64,000 nt of DNA, taken from positions 1,674,001-1,738,000 of the forward strand of contig JAPNXP010000009.1 of assembly GCA_028753945.1 (NCBI GenBank). The letters run 5' to 3'. The position numbers and the translations under genes are program-made. The notes below the pieces were generated by a model, which was not told the DNA's origin, made no database searches, and was given only the letters and a program-made list of their open reading frames with translations. This DNA is from Hexactinellida sp. DTS-2022 (Eukaryota > Porifera > Hexactinellida). Within the stretch, counting starts at the first letter, position 1; each line of letters starts with the position of its first letter. Of the stretch, positions 53,944 to 64,000 are shown piece after piece.

Positions 53944-55794
53944 TTAAGGCTGCAGGAGATAAAGAATCTGAGATATCAGCCTCCAGGAGGGAGTCCCTCA
54001 ACCCAACCTCTGACGTCAGCACTGATCCCTCCCCAGAGAAGCCGGCGCCCAGCGAGGAGCCAGTCTCCAAGCCCTCTCCGCCTTTCCGAAAGACAACTTC
54101 TGAGTTGGAGCAGCTGGACACCATGGACTCGATACCCGACGCGATGCCTGACGCCAGCCTGCAGGCGGGAACAGCTGTTTCTTTCTCCCCGCACGGATCC
54201 TGCTCTGACGAGGAACCTGTGTCCAGCGCCAAACTCGCGGCTCGCAACACCTGTCCGCACTTCCTGCTGACCGCAGAGGAGCACAGCATATACTCCACGC
54301 TGTGGATCCCTGGCGTGGTCACGAGGGAGGCAATGCAGCAGGTATGCTGTGGGACATTCATGCTTATGGGACACAGATATTACATGTTCCACTCTCCAGA
54401 AGAGGTACATAAACCAACACCCGATCCCACAGGACCTGACCTGTCACGACTCCATAGCCCCCCACAAGATAGAGGCCCGACTGGTGGACTACGACATCAA
54501 GGTGGGGTACGAGCCGCGGCTCTCCCTCGCGGACGTGGAGGTGACGGCTGAGGGCCTCGAGAAACTGATCGAGGTCGGGAGCTACATCGACGCGCTGCAC
54601 CTCTCGCGGGACCTGATCCTGCAGACGCGGTCCGTCAGCTCCGACCAGCAGAACGTGGAGTACTCCCCGCTCATCCTGCAGATGTGGCTGGCGAGATTCA
54701 CTCTCATGCTGAAGCTGGGACTGCTGCCCGAACTGGAGAACGAGATAGACGGACTGGCGGGCACCAACTTTGACAGACCTGACATGTACTTTGAGTTCTA
54801 TCCTGAAAGGTACTGTACACTGATTCTACATTATACCTGTGATATAGTCATAGTACAGTGTGCAATGCAACACGTTCTTAATATGCACATACTAGTGTAA
54901 CTACTTGTGTAGCACAGTACTTAATAGAACGGATGCTCTTCTCGCAGGTACTCTGGTAAGTGCGGATGGATGGTCCCGTTCGGGCTGGCGCTGCTGCACT
55001 CGTCGCTGCCGCAGATGCTGGGGCAGCACCGCCGCGCCCTGGACAGACTCTACAGTCTGCTGCACACAGCGCAGCGGGTACAGCAGCACATCCTAGGACT
55101 GGAGGCGTCAGAACACGCCAAGGCTATGGGCACCCGCATGTGGCAGAAGAGAATCAATAGAATCACACTTGCCATAGCCAACACATTCATCTCCATGAAG
55201 GACTACTATAACGCCAGACTCCTGTTCTGTAACATGGCCAAGGAGCAGCCCGAGATGCTGGCCGACTGCTGCATATTAATCAGCAGGGTATGTTATCAGC
55301 TATGTGCATTCCATTAGCACTGAGTTGTTGCTATGAATACATGCAGTGTTTAATTATCCGATTTATAATTCCAGATTCACATTCTTGTTGGCAACACCGT
55401 TGCTGCTAGAAAAGAGCTAGAAACTGCACATACCAACCTGGAGAGTCCCGAGCAGTGCACTCGCTATCTGATGGCGCGCGGGCTGGTGGAGGTTTCCGAG
55501 AAGCAATTCGCTCGAGCAGAGAAGACATTTCGACAGATCCAGGAGAGCGCCCCCTCTTCCACTGCCCTCAACAACATAGGATTCTGTCTCTACTACCAAA
55601 CGCATATGGACATGGCTCTGGAATTCTGGGAATCGAACCTCTGCTCAGAGCCGCCAGATTCCATCCACCCGGACCAGCTCTCCAACATCCGCAGCGTCGT
55701 GGGCCTGCTGCCGGGCTCCGGCCGCTCCATTAAAGTCAAAATTATAGACGTGCTAGCCAAGCGGTCCCCGGAACTGATACGATATATCCTATGA
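53944..55794 (+). CDS. TRAPPC12: TRAPP complex subunit 12
   Basis: Exons 53944-54341, 54433-54809, 54948-55287 and 55375-55794 join in phase. An acidic Ser/Pro-rich start is followed by the TRAPPC12 (TTC15) helical region: EGLEKLIEVGSYIDALHLSR, LQMWLARFTLMLKLGLLPEL, DMYFEFYPERYSGKCGWMVP, then tetratricopeptide-like helices (RITLAIANTFISMKDYYNAR; TALNNIGFCLYYQTHMDMAL). TRAPPC12 belongs to TRAPPIII, which acts in ER-Golgi traffic and autophagy. The first Met in this frame is at 54123 (MDSIPDAMPDAS), which would give about 451 aa, well short of the human protein (about 735). If joined to the EF-hand exons 52919-53613 through GGAG|GT..TTTAG|TT the product is 723 aa. That join is in frame, but its reality is not shown. 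Confidence 0.88.
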
Positions 55795-56328
55795 TTCTAC
55801 AGGTGTATTAGATTATTGTACATACATACATAGTATATACGTATATACACGTAGTTGGTTTTTACTCAATCAAGGAATGAACTAGTTTGTGTCCACACTG
55901 GCAAATTGTGGAACCATTTGATACAAAGGAATTTGCAACCACTAACTCTCCTCTCTGCGAACTGCGATATAATTAACTGATTGGTTATGGATTATCTGAG
56001 AACCACCATAATTAGATCAACTTATAGTGTAATTGTAATGTACGAGAACTTTAAACTATGACGAATTACCAATACAATAGTACACTCCTTACTAGATGAA
56101 CACATATTTTGCTAACAGTTACATTGTACATTCCTAAAACCCAAATAGGTATCCTATTCATTTGAGTTTATTGTGTATTTAATATACTTTAATTCCAAAT
56201 AGATGTATCCTTTTCTTCTTGATACTATTAATATAGAATAAAATGCTGATCAAGTAACGGTATAGTTAACTGGTTTCATTTGCTTTATACATTATATTAG
56301 TATATTGGAATAGTTATTCTAACAAAGC
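55795..56328. other. Spacer
   Basis: AT-rich, no feature recognised. Confidence 0.4.
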
Positions 56329-58536
56329 ATGAGTCACGCTCACCTCTCAGCTGACATATCTCTCGCGCAGTACAAGCAGACCCCGGCCTACCACCCGCTC
56401 CACGCGCCCGCCGCCAGACACAGTCTGGAGCTCACAGCTGATCTCGACCCGCCGAGTCCGCTTCTCCCGTCCTACAGAACCTCGCTCGACTGCAAAGCGG
56501 GATTTCCTAAATCTTCTCCCATCGAGAAAAAGGCTTGTCACAGGACCACTTCTCAGGTATGAGCTCTGCTATGATAATATTATTACAATTACAGTTTAAA
56601 TAGAAGTTCATTATACAGCTAGTCTCCTTTCTATGGTAACACAGTCCAGCTATGTGGAAATATGCCACTGGAATACCTTATCCGATCAGAGATGGATTTC
56701 TACGATCTCTCGATCAAATACCTTGTTATGTATTCTCACAATCTTCTCTAGTTCTTTAAGATAGTAAATATTTCTAATTACTGTGCTATGAAATCCGATG
56801 CAAGCTCTTAAATAGTAGTATTTCTAGATTTACAACTCTGGGAAATTCATTTTCGTTAGTTGGATTATCTGTTAGCATTCGATCCATTTCACTACAAGAG
56901 CTCTCTAGTAAATACTAAACTGTGTATATATTTGTTGGTTATTATTTGCTATGGAATCTTTCCCCCTCTCGATTCTGACTTCTTGCACTCGCCCGCAGGA
57001 CTCCGGTCTGAGCACGCAGCGCTCCACAGCCAGCTCCAACTCCAGCACCGGCCAGCGCCCCGACAAACTCGGGATCTACAGGAACGACTCTGGCCTGGGT
57101 CTCGAACAGAAGCCGCAGCTGCGCATCATGACGGACATGGACCACCTCTGCAAGCGGATGCAGAGCTCCGCGCTCTCCAAGCAGAACAGACCGCCGGAGC
57201 CAGGCCGGGCGCTGCCTCTCGCGGCGGCGCCTCTCTCCGTGCTCCCCGGACTCCAGATCAGGTAACGCACTCTGTAGAGTAGTTATTAACAAGTGTTGCT
57301 ATAGTCTGGCATACACATATGTGAGGAAATATACAGTGGAACTCGCTTAGTACGTACTCGGCTTAAGACGTACTCTCGGATTATACGTACTGTTCTCTAA
57401 TAACCTATTTTTTCTCCTATCTGATCCATTATACATGATTCGGTTAATACGTGCTCGGATAAGACATCCCATTTCTATTCCCAAGTATATAAAATGTTCA
57501 TTTTTATTCGGTTAGTACATACTCTATAAAACTATCTGCAGAACTCAATAAGTATTTGGTTTAAGTGAGTAGGAGACAACTAAATACTTCAATCTTATCG
57601 TTTTGTATGTTCGAGACTTGTATACACTCAGGGGCGTAGACTCGTTTTGGAGATTGGTAAGGCCCTTATAGGCTGGATGTTAGGATTGGTAGGGCCATCT
57701 TGGCATATTTGTGTTAACTTCTATGGCGAAAAGACAATTATTGGTAGGGCCATGGCCCTACCAGCCCTACGCCTATGACCCTACATCGTATTCATATCAT
57801 TGAACAAGTCAGTATCGCGCGCTCCTATTTACTAAATATTATTGAAAAGAAAATGAGAAACGTTAGAGTTTTGAGTTTAGACAGAGCATTAAGCGCGCTT
57901 CATGTCACAAATACTCTAGAGTTTGGAACTTATTCTATTAATATTGTAAGACTAAATAGGCACATTCTTACTTGATATTCTCTAGACGCGCTTTCTCCGC
58001 CGCTTGTCCTCCTAGCACAGCTGGTCTGTCTTCTAGCAAGTACCTCGAAGACAGAAAGACCTCTCACTCAACTCTGGCAGAGACTTCTCCGCTAGAAGAC
58101 TCGCTTCCCACTTCCTACCGGTAGGTTGCTTATCTGTCCCACGTCACTGTTAATGCGCTCCTCTAGTTCTAACCATGGATTCATCGCATACGACACCAAC
58201 AACATAATTAACTACGACAACTCTCCTCGGAAGACTCGGGACACCGCCCTTCCCCCGGACGCCTCCAAGTCGCCGCTCCACAAGAGCTCGGAGACTCCCG
58301 ACAAGCTGGAGAGCACGCTGACTGAGGAGAGCCTGCACGCGCGGCAAGGCAGCTACCCCTCCTGTCTGTCCGGACAGGACTCCGAGGAGTACGACAGCGA
58401 CAGCATGGAGAGGTTCGGCTCGGGCTGGGACACGCTATACCACATGCGGAGCAGCTTCAAGTCCAAGCAGAAAGAGAGGGACAGTCTGTCCAAGTCTGTC
58501 GAGCCCAGACCCTCCCTAGTACAGAACCTCAGAGAG
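56329..58536 (+). CDS. Unrecognised Ser/Pro-rich protein, 3' end not found
   Basis: Exons 56329-56556, 56999-57261, 57986-58120 and 58167-58536 join with GT-AG borders and matching phases (0, 2, 2, 0), giving 332 aa. Start MSHAHLSADISLAQYK. The sequence is mostly disordered: TASSNSSTGQRPDK, NDSGLGLEQKPQLRIMTDMD, SSKYLEDRKTSHSTLAE, QDSEEYDSDSMERFGSGWDT, SFKSKQKERDSLSKS. No domain was recognised; it could be a scaffold. Exon 4 ends CTCAGAGAG|GTGCGT, and the next exon is not evident. The following DNA is a pogo-like MITE and other repeats, so the gene either continues beyond 64 kb or ends by readthrough into repeat sequence, as the open frame to 58707 would suggest. Confidence 0.65.
57333..57530. 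mobile_element. Pogo-like MITE fragment (intron 2 of 56329 gene)
   Basis: TA then CAGTGGAACTCGCTTAGTAC, with internal CGGTTAATACGTGCTCGGAT and CGGTTAGTACATACTC. The right end is not intact. Confidence 0.6.
57629..57777. mobile_element. Small hAT-like MITE (intron 2 of 56329 gene)
   Basis: Left end CAGGGGCGTAGACTCG; right end, complemented, CATAGGCGTAGGGCTGG. Internal TTGGTAGGGCCAT repeats. No convincing 8-bp duplication, so the call is tentative. Confidence 0.5.
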
Positions 58537-58627
58537 GTGCGTGCTGTGTGGTTATGTAGTGTGTGGATTCATTCTAGCACAGGTGTCATTCTATATCTCC
58601 TGCGAACACTAACAAGGGATCCCTATA

Positions 58628-58800
58628 CAGCCAACTCTCGTTATAACGAAGTGTCTGGGACCTGTAAATTCCTTCGTTATATCCGGATACTCGTTATAAG
58701 CGGATGATAATTATGACATTTAGTGCTCTGAGGAAACATTTCCATTTCATTATAAGCGGTATTTCGTTATATCCGACTTCGTTATAACGGGAGTTCACTG
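58628..58800. mobile_element. 173-bp pogo-like MITE with TA duplication
   Basis: Left end CAGCCAACTCTCGTTATAAC; right end, complemented, CAGTGAACTCCCGTTATAAC; inverted repeats of about 25 bp. TA at 58626-58627 and 58801-58802. CAGT..CGTTATAAC ends are typical of pogo/Tigger elements (Tc1/mariner superfamily). Confidence 0.9.
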
Positions 58801-58802
58801 TA

Positions 58803-59377
58803 GACACTGTATAGTATGTCGCACCAAGAACAAAATCACTAATTAAGAACTTCAAACACAAGCGATACTAACGTACTGGTCTCAGTGATCTGGCCTCTAG
58901 TGTTACATAGGACAGGGACATTAATGCAGTCAGCTTAACTTCCCAGTTTAATTACCCCGTTGGAAATCCAGAATTCAAACCATTATTTATGTACTTTAAG
59001 TTTAGGGGTTTCCAAATAGAACTGAGAACTCAGTTTGTTCTTGAAGCTCTAGAAACTATTAGTATATTAATAGTTCGTATAATCCACGGTAGAAACAAAT
59101 TAAAATTGATATTGCATTGTTCTGCCCACCTTGGGATTAAATAATTAAACCGGACTACTTCAGAACTTTTCCCAATAATTTCAAAATCGATTCCCCTGAT
59201 GGTAGCCATTGTTGATCTAATTTCCGTGAGATTTATCTCCAGTCATGTTTTAAAGAGGCCCAAACATTGAATGTCACTCTCTTCAACAAACAGAGGTCAT
59301 TGTGCCTAGGGACAGGAAAAGCTCCAAATAGTTTATGGACTGGAATACTATTTGGATGTTAATATTGGTATTTTTAT
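58803..59377. other. Gene-free stretch
   Basis: No feature recognised. Confidence 0.4.
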
Positions 59378-59379
59378 TA

Positions 59380-59512
59380 CAGTAGAACCTACATAATTCG
59401 AGACCGTTGGGTAGGGAAAAAATGTCGGATTGCCAAAATAGTTGGATTATGCAGGCTCTATAATGCATAAAAATTCCGGGTCATAAAAGGTCGGATTATG
59501 CAGATTCTACTG
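59380..59512. mobile_element. 133-bp pogo-like MITE with TA duplication
   Basis: Ends CAGTAGAACCTACATAATTC and GGATTATGCAGATTCTACTG are inverted repeats with few differences. TA at 59378-59379 and 59513-59514. Internal GTCGGATTATGCAG-like subrepeats. Confidence 0.9.
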
Positions 59513-59660
59513 TAGCGCACTATGGATGCACATTTTCTATGAGATTTATATAAATTATTGCTTGAAAATCTCTACGCATTCATGGTCTCTATATGTAATT
59601 GGTTGAAATATTAATCGTAACTGATGCATATGTCGTTTGCAGAGACACATAATACTCTCC

Positions 59661-60695
59661 ACCATGGCCTACTTAATATACGGCTATATATGTCGCCGAG
59701 GGGCGCATGCTTTTGTCCGAATTTCTAGTATGCATTTGTCCGAAATTTTGGAGTATGCATTTGTCCGAATTTGTTGTATGCATTTGTCCGACTGGAGTAT
59801 GCATTTGTCCGAATTTTGTTGTATGCATTTGTCCGACAGAAGTAAGCATTTGTCATTGAGTTTTTATGGATCATTGATAAAACACTCGCATTTCTAAGTG
59901 TGATTTTATGGTTTATTGTTAAAACGCACGCATTTCTAAGTGCGTATATATGATTTCGGGGGAAAGCGCGCCCTTTTTAAGCGTGTGGGTATGGTGCCCT
60001 GGTGGAAAATCTCAGTGTCTACGTGATCATTGGGAAAACACCGACTTTCTAAGTGCCTTGTATTGATTATTGATAAAACACTCGCATTTCTAAGTGTCTT
60101 AGTGACAAAATATCATATGAATGACAAATGCTTACATCAGTGTAAATTCGGACAAATGCATACTCCAGTCGGACAAATGCATACGTCAGTCGGACAGATG
60201 CATACTTCAAAATTCGGACAAATGAATACTACAAAATTCGGACAAATGCAGCTTCCCCGTTTTGCCGAGAAGGCCATAAAACAAAGAGGCCAGTTTCTAA
60301 TTTTCAAAATGGAGAATTGATCTTTATTCGAATAATTAGCAATGATAGAGGTGAAAAGTGTATTATAACTATATAGGAATATGGTATCCATGTATACATA
60401 GCACCCTTCAGAATTGTGATATGTCATCATCTGATGACGTTATGGTTATTACTCAATGATTACTCATAACATTCATAATTTTCATAACGTCATCAGATGA
60501 TGACATATCACAATTCTGGAGGGTGCTATGTATACCTGGATACCATATTCCTATATAGTTAAAATACACTTTTCACCTCTATCATTGCTAATTATTCGAA
60601 TAAAGATCAATTCTCCATTTTGAAAATTAGAAACTGGCCTCTTTGTTTTATGGCCTTCTCGGCGACATATATAGCCGTATATTCAGTAGGCCATG
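59661..60695. mobile_element. Nested foldback element with TGCATTTGTCCGA repeats
   Basis: Outer arms 59661-59698 and 60658-60695 (CATGGCCTACTTAATATACG..) are inverted copies with about two differences in 38. Inside the left arm are about seven TGCATTTGTCCGA-type repeats 21-25 bp apart (59706-59860). At 60122-60250 about six lie in the opposite orientation (TCGGACAAATGCA). Between them are three copies of CGCATTTCTAAGTG and one ACTTTCTAAGTG variant (59884-60105). A second, near-perfect inverted repeat pairs 60264-60444 with 60483-60664 around a 38-base loop. Long terminal repeats made of short tandem repeats are the mark of Foldback-type elements. No transposase seen; the open frames through it only translate the repeats. 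Confidence 0.85.
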
Positions 60696-60858
60696 TCTCC
60701 ACTAAGATTCTGAAAGTCAATACCTGTCGGAACACATTCACTCTTGATTAATTATGAGCTAGACAAGAGTTTGGCCCTACATCCAGAAACTTGAGTTGCA
60801 TTCACCAGTTTAGAATCCTTTTCTCCGGCACTTCTTGGTAGAACACTCACTTCGTTGT

Positions 60859-61142
60859 ATACCGTATTTACTCGAATAATCGCCCCCTAAGGGGTTCATA
60901 ATTAGTAATCGCGATTAAATTCAAAATATATCTACGTACATCTAAAAAGGTAACTAAGAAAACACGGGAATACATTATCATACAACACCGCATAAGCATT
61001 TGAGGGCGAGTTGGTTAACAGATCTATGGTATTTAACGTTTTTCCTCAAATAGCAAAAGTAGCTCTACTCAAATAATAGCCTCCTGCGGGCGGATAAAAA
61101 TCAATAATCGCCTAGGCTACTATTCGAGTTAATAAGGTATAT
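60859..61142. mobile_element. 284-bp MITE with ATACCGTATT ends
   Basis: Left ATACCGTATTTACTCGAATA, right (complement) ATACCTTATTAACTCGAATA, each followed by a GCC-bearing stretch. Same family type as 30436-30676. Confidence 0.8.
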
Positions 61143-61573
61143 TAGTGATAATTATAACTTATATAACTTATTAATTAATACGATTAAGATTAGGTATATC
61201 CGTTGATTTCAAATGTTAAAATTTTCCCAAAAGGGAACTAAAACACATAAAAATACCAGATAATTTATAAGTACGTATATCTGTTTAGTTTTACTTTAAA
61301 GTTTTTAGTAATTTATTAGATTTACAACACTCGAATTATTGATGATTTTATATTTGACATGTAAAAGTTTCGCTATAGAATTTTCAAATATTTGTTTGCT
61401 TTGATAAGATTCGAATCTGCTTTGATTTCGAATTTCCATAAGCGTAGAACATGTAATTTATCGCTATTTTCGGGAGGGATTAAATTATTCCGATTAATCA
61501 ACTTTCTAATCCATGTCTATCTATCTCTATGAATACTATAGTATATTTCACTCATTTTTCTAAAATTTACTAA
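61143..61573. other. Gene-free stretch
   Basis: AT-rich; no feature recognised. Confidence 0.4.
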
Positions 61574-61575
61574 TA

Positions 61576-61765
61576 CAGTCGAAACCGTTATTTTCTAACC
61601 GGGTTTTTCTAGCTAATCGGTTTTTCTAACTAACTATTAATTCTAAATTTGTAAGAAATTACAATTTCGTTATATTTTCAATCGGTTTATTCTAACTATC
61701 GGATTTTCTTACTTCATTTCCATGCAAATAATTGTTTAGAAAAAACCGGTTTCGACTTTCGACTG
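61576..61765. mobile_element. 190-bp pogo-like MITE with TA duplication
   Basis: Left end CAGTCGAAACCG; right end GACTTTCGACTG. TA at 61574-61575 and 61766-61767. Internal CGGTTTTTCTAACTAAC repeats. It lies 32 bp from the TTAA element. Confidence 0.82.
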
Positions 61766-61797
61766 TACATGCACTTATGACAATTAAGGGTGCTCTG

Positions 61798-63829
61798 TAC
61801 TGATATTTTGACACCCGACGACCTAATGTTTTTATTGCGTTTTTGGATAGTACTAATATATCTAAGATATCCCTGAAAATATTAGAGTTCTACTATGTAT
61901 ATATCCTTAGTTATGAACTAGACAATGTCAATATAGGCCTAATCCATACTAGACAAATATTTAAAAAAATTTTTTATGTTAGTTTTTAGCGCGAAACATG
62001 TCAATTATAAAATATACCTTAGTCAATACTCAATGTTTTAAATCGAACCGAAATATGCTTTTTCTTTAATCTACTCTATGTTATTGTCATTTTTGTGAAA
62101 TTGGTCAAAAAAACCCCACTATTTTTCATTAAAAGTATACTAATTCAATTTTTTTGTATTATATTGCCAAAACTGCCCGCTTTTAAAACATGCGCCTACA
62201 TATACTGAGCATTTTAAAAAAAAGTTTGACTTTCTAGAATAAAAATTCTCTTTTTTACATCCATATGCCCAAATGGTCTTTTTTTACACCTTCATAATTA
62301 GCATTTAATTAATTTGTGTCGAAGTGGCTGAGTCCAGAATATGAAAGTGCGAGGAAAAGGAGTTCCTAAACTGCATAAAATAGATAATGTCATTTGAAAT
62401 TGAATTAGACTATTTTTAGCAATTTAGAGCTAATCTCTATCTCATTTGGATCAGAAGTTGGATTTTTGTCACCCTTTTAACATATTGCCACTTTGACACC
62501 ACCATATTTGGGCATTTGAAATCAGAACACATCATTAGAATTATAATATAATCCCAAAAGTTTATCCAATGAGTAAGAAATAGTATCATGATGTGACTAG
62601 AATTTTAGAGCTAGTCTCTGCTGTCCAGAGATCAAGAGTTACAAAATTTGCTTCGTCATCAAAATTGGGCACATCAAATTACCATATATGGTCATGTTAA
62701 AAAGTGTGACACCTAGAGTCCTAAAATGTATTATAAACGTATAGAAAGTCAGGTATTTACAGTATTTTCTAATGCCTATGATCATTTTATCTCAAAGCGT
62801 TTCTGAAATATCAACAGGTGTGAAATGTCAGATTTTTTGCCCCCTTCTGTGGCCCAAAAGTCCATAACCTATCGAATAATGATTGGATCGTGTTGTGTAA
62901 CGTCTCATTTTGTGCGCAAATGCTATTTCCATATTTGTATTACCAAATTGGTGTTTTATATAATACATTATTGTATATTTGAGGGCCTTGAGGTGTGAAA
63001 ATATGACAAAACAGACAAAACCATAGTCATAAATTGGTCATAACTCATGATATATTATTGTAAAAGTGTTGAAAACAAATGCTACGCATAGATAAGAAGC
63101 TGGCGCATTTTTCTGGAGAATAACAGAATTATTCTGCTGTCCAATTTCCCACAGTAATATATGATCACCGGGTACTTGCATACCCTGCATATTCTTTTAT
63201 GCCCCTAATTTCCTAATTTTTGACATATTCCTGAACTTTTTGACGTGAACCTGTATATTTTGACCTGTAGATTCCGAAATTTTTAATTTTGGGAACAATA
63301 TATGGCAGTGTAGAATTTTATCACCTCTTTTGATGTTGAAATTCGGAAAAATTCGTGGGCCGCAGACTTAGAAGTCTTATAAAACCAAAAATAATAATCA
63401 GAAAGTCAAAAAATTTCTCTGGGGTAACACATGATACATCCTCAGACCCTTGAACTAGAATTGAAAATTTTTTCTTCTAACATTTTATAACGATAGTTTA
63501 GTGCACGACTGCGTTTTATGATTATTTTGAAAAAATGCCCTTTAGCATCGTTTCTTCTGCAAAAATAAATAAAATAAAAATTATTACTGAGAGGAAATAG
63601 TCTCATAATAATATGTTCAAAAATTCAAAAAGATTCAACAATTTTGAAAAAATGTCATGCCCATATGAGGAAGTCGACGTCTTGTTTTATTAAAAAACAC
63701 CATCTTGATTGAAAATTAAGAAAAAAAAATCATAAAAGTCAATCTCTATCTCATCTAGAGTATTCCTAGTAGTAAATTATGCAATTCTGAGATTCACCGT
63801 GAACGCCCGAATATCAATACAGATTACCC
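61798..63829. mobile_element. 2.03-kb TTAA element, copy 2 (inverted relative to copy 1)
   Basis: Flanked by TTAA at 61794-61797 and 63830-63833. The sequence is the reverse complement of 3297-5342 over its full length with scattered single-base changes and small indels (2032 against 2046 bp). Both ends match copy 1 exactly in position. No open frame, so it depends on a transposase made elsewhere. Confidence 0.92.
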
Positions 63830-63833
63830 TTAA

Positions 63834-64000
63834 GTAAATTATTGAATAGGATGATGAGTATACTTGAGCTCATATGAGTCTCTTGAGCTCACGAGTGTCA
63901 CCAACATATTTTAAATGATTTATTGAATCAAATTGGTTATATGCACATTGATAACATATTTCAACATTACTTGTTATCTTAACCATAATATTACTATACA
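63834..64000. other. Window end
   Basis: AT-rich; a small inverted repeat ACTTGAGCTCATATGAG..TGAGCTCACGAG near 63860-63895; nothing else seen. Confidence 0.4.

Noticed and set aside
58537..58707. Extension of exon 4 of the 56329 gene to a stop at 58707
   Set aside because: The extension reads through a donor site and into a pogo-like MITE (ANSRYNEVSGTCKFLRYIR), so it is not likely to be the natural C terminus.
59706..60250. CRISPR-like look of 13-mers spaced 21-25 bp
   Set aside because: Units are too short, spacers are repeats themselves, orientation flips in the middle, and the DNA is from an animal genome.
59637..60430. Open frames rich in FVRICCMHLSD / HTSVGQMHT-type repeats
   Set aside because: They translate the TGCATTTGTCCGA tandem repeats of the foldback element in both orientations; not a repeat protein.

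Overview
This window is animal (metazoan) nuclear DNA. The evidence is short GT-AG introns (49 to 75 bp where no repeat has landed), animal families (transgelin/calponin-like, an espin-like ankyrin protein, WDR12, RTCA, ABCE1, TRAPPC12) and a high load of short inverted-repeat DNA transposons. Intergenic DNA is AT-rich, while conserved genes, especially RTCA, WDR12 and ABCE1, are GC-rich in coding sequence. The clade cannot be resolved from the sequence alone. No rRNA, tRNA, CRISPR array or prokaryotic feature was seen.

1-26,000: two head-to-tail minus-strand paralogs of a DUF4140/DUF4139 (protein F37C4.5-like) gene. Copy B (23136-26007) is compact: five exons, with a 49-bp third intron. Copy A (21656 down to beyond base 1) has the same five exons, but its third intron is 19.4 kb. 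That intron holds a 16-kb array of 13 units (about 850 or 1500 bp), each with a long hairpin, plus (TTA)n tracts seeded with a 54-bp palindromic repeat. A 118-bp TA-flanked MITE and a 2.05-kb TTAA-flanked element sit inside the array, and a hAT element nested in another hAT lies beyond it. A second copy of the 2.05-kb element lies inverted at 61.8-63.8 kb.

26,000-47,500: an espin-like ankyrin gene (+); two single-exon transgelin-like paralogs (-); a decayed MULE transposase; and a group of AT-rich, unrecognised genes. One of the latter is a phase-consistent six-exon model at 41.2-46.3 kb. Three copies of a repeat headed by G+C-rich mini-hairpins lie among them.

47,500-58,600: a dense plus-strand housekeeping block, RTCA - WDR12 - ABCE1 (all intronless, RTCA and WDR12 only 103 bp apart), then an EF-hand gene that may be spliced in phase to TRAPPC12, then an unrecognised Ser/Pro-rich gene running off its last visible exon. 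Several start codons lie within a few bases of an acceptor-like AG, which would fit spliced-leader trans-splicing.

58,600-64,000: repeats only. These are pogo-like MITEs with TA duplications, a nested foldback element built from TGCATTTGTCCGA repeats, and the inverted copy of the TTAA element.
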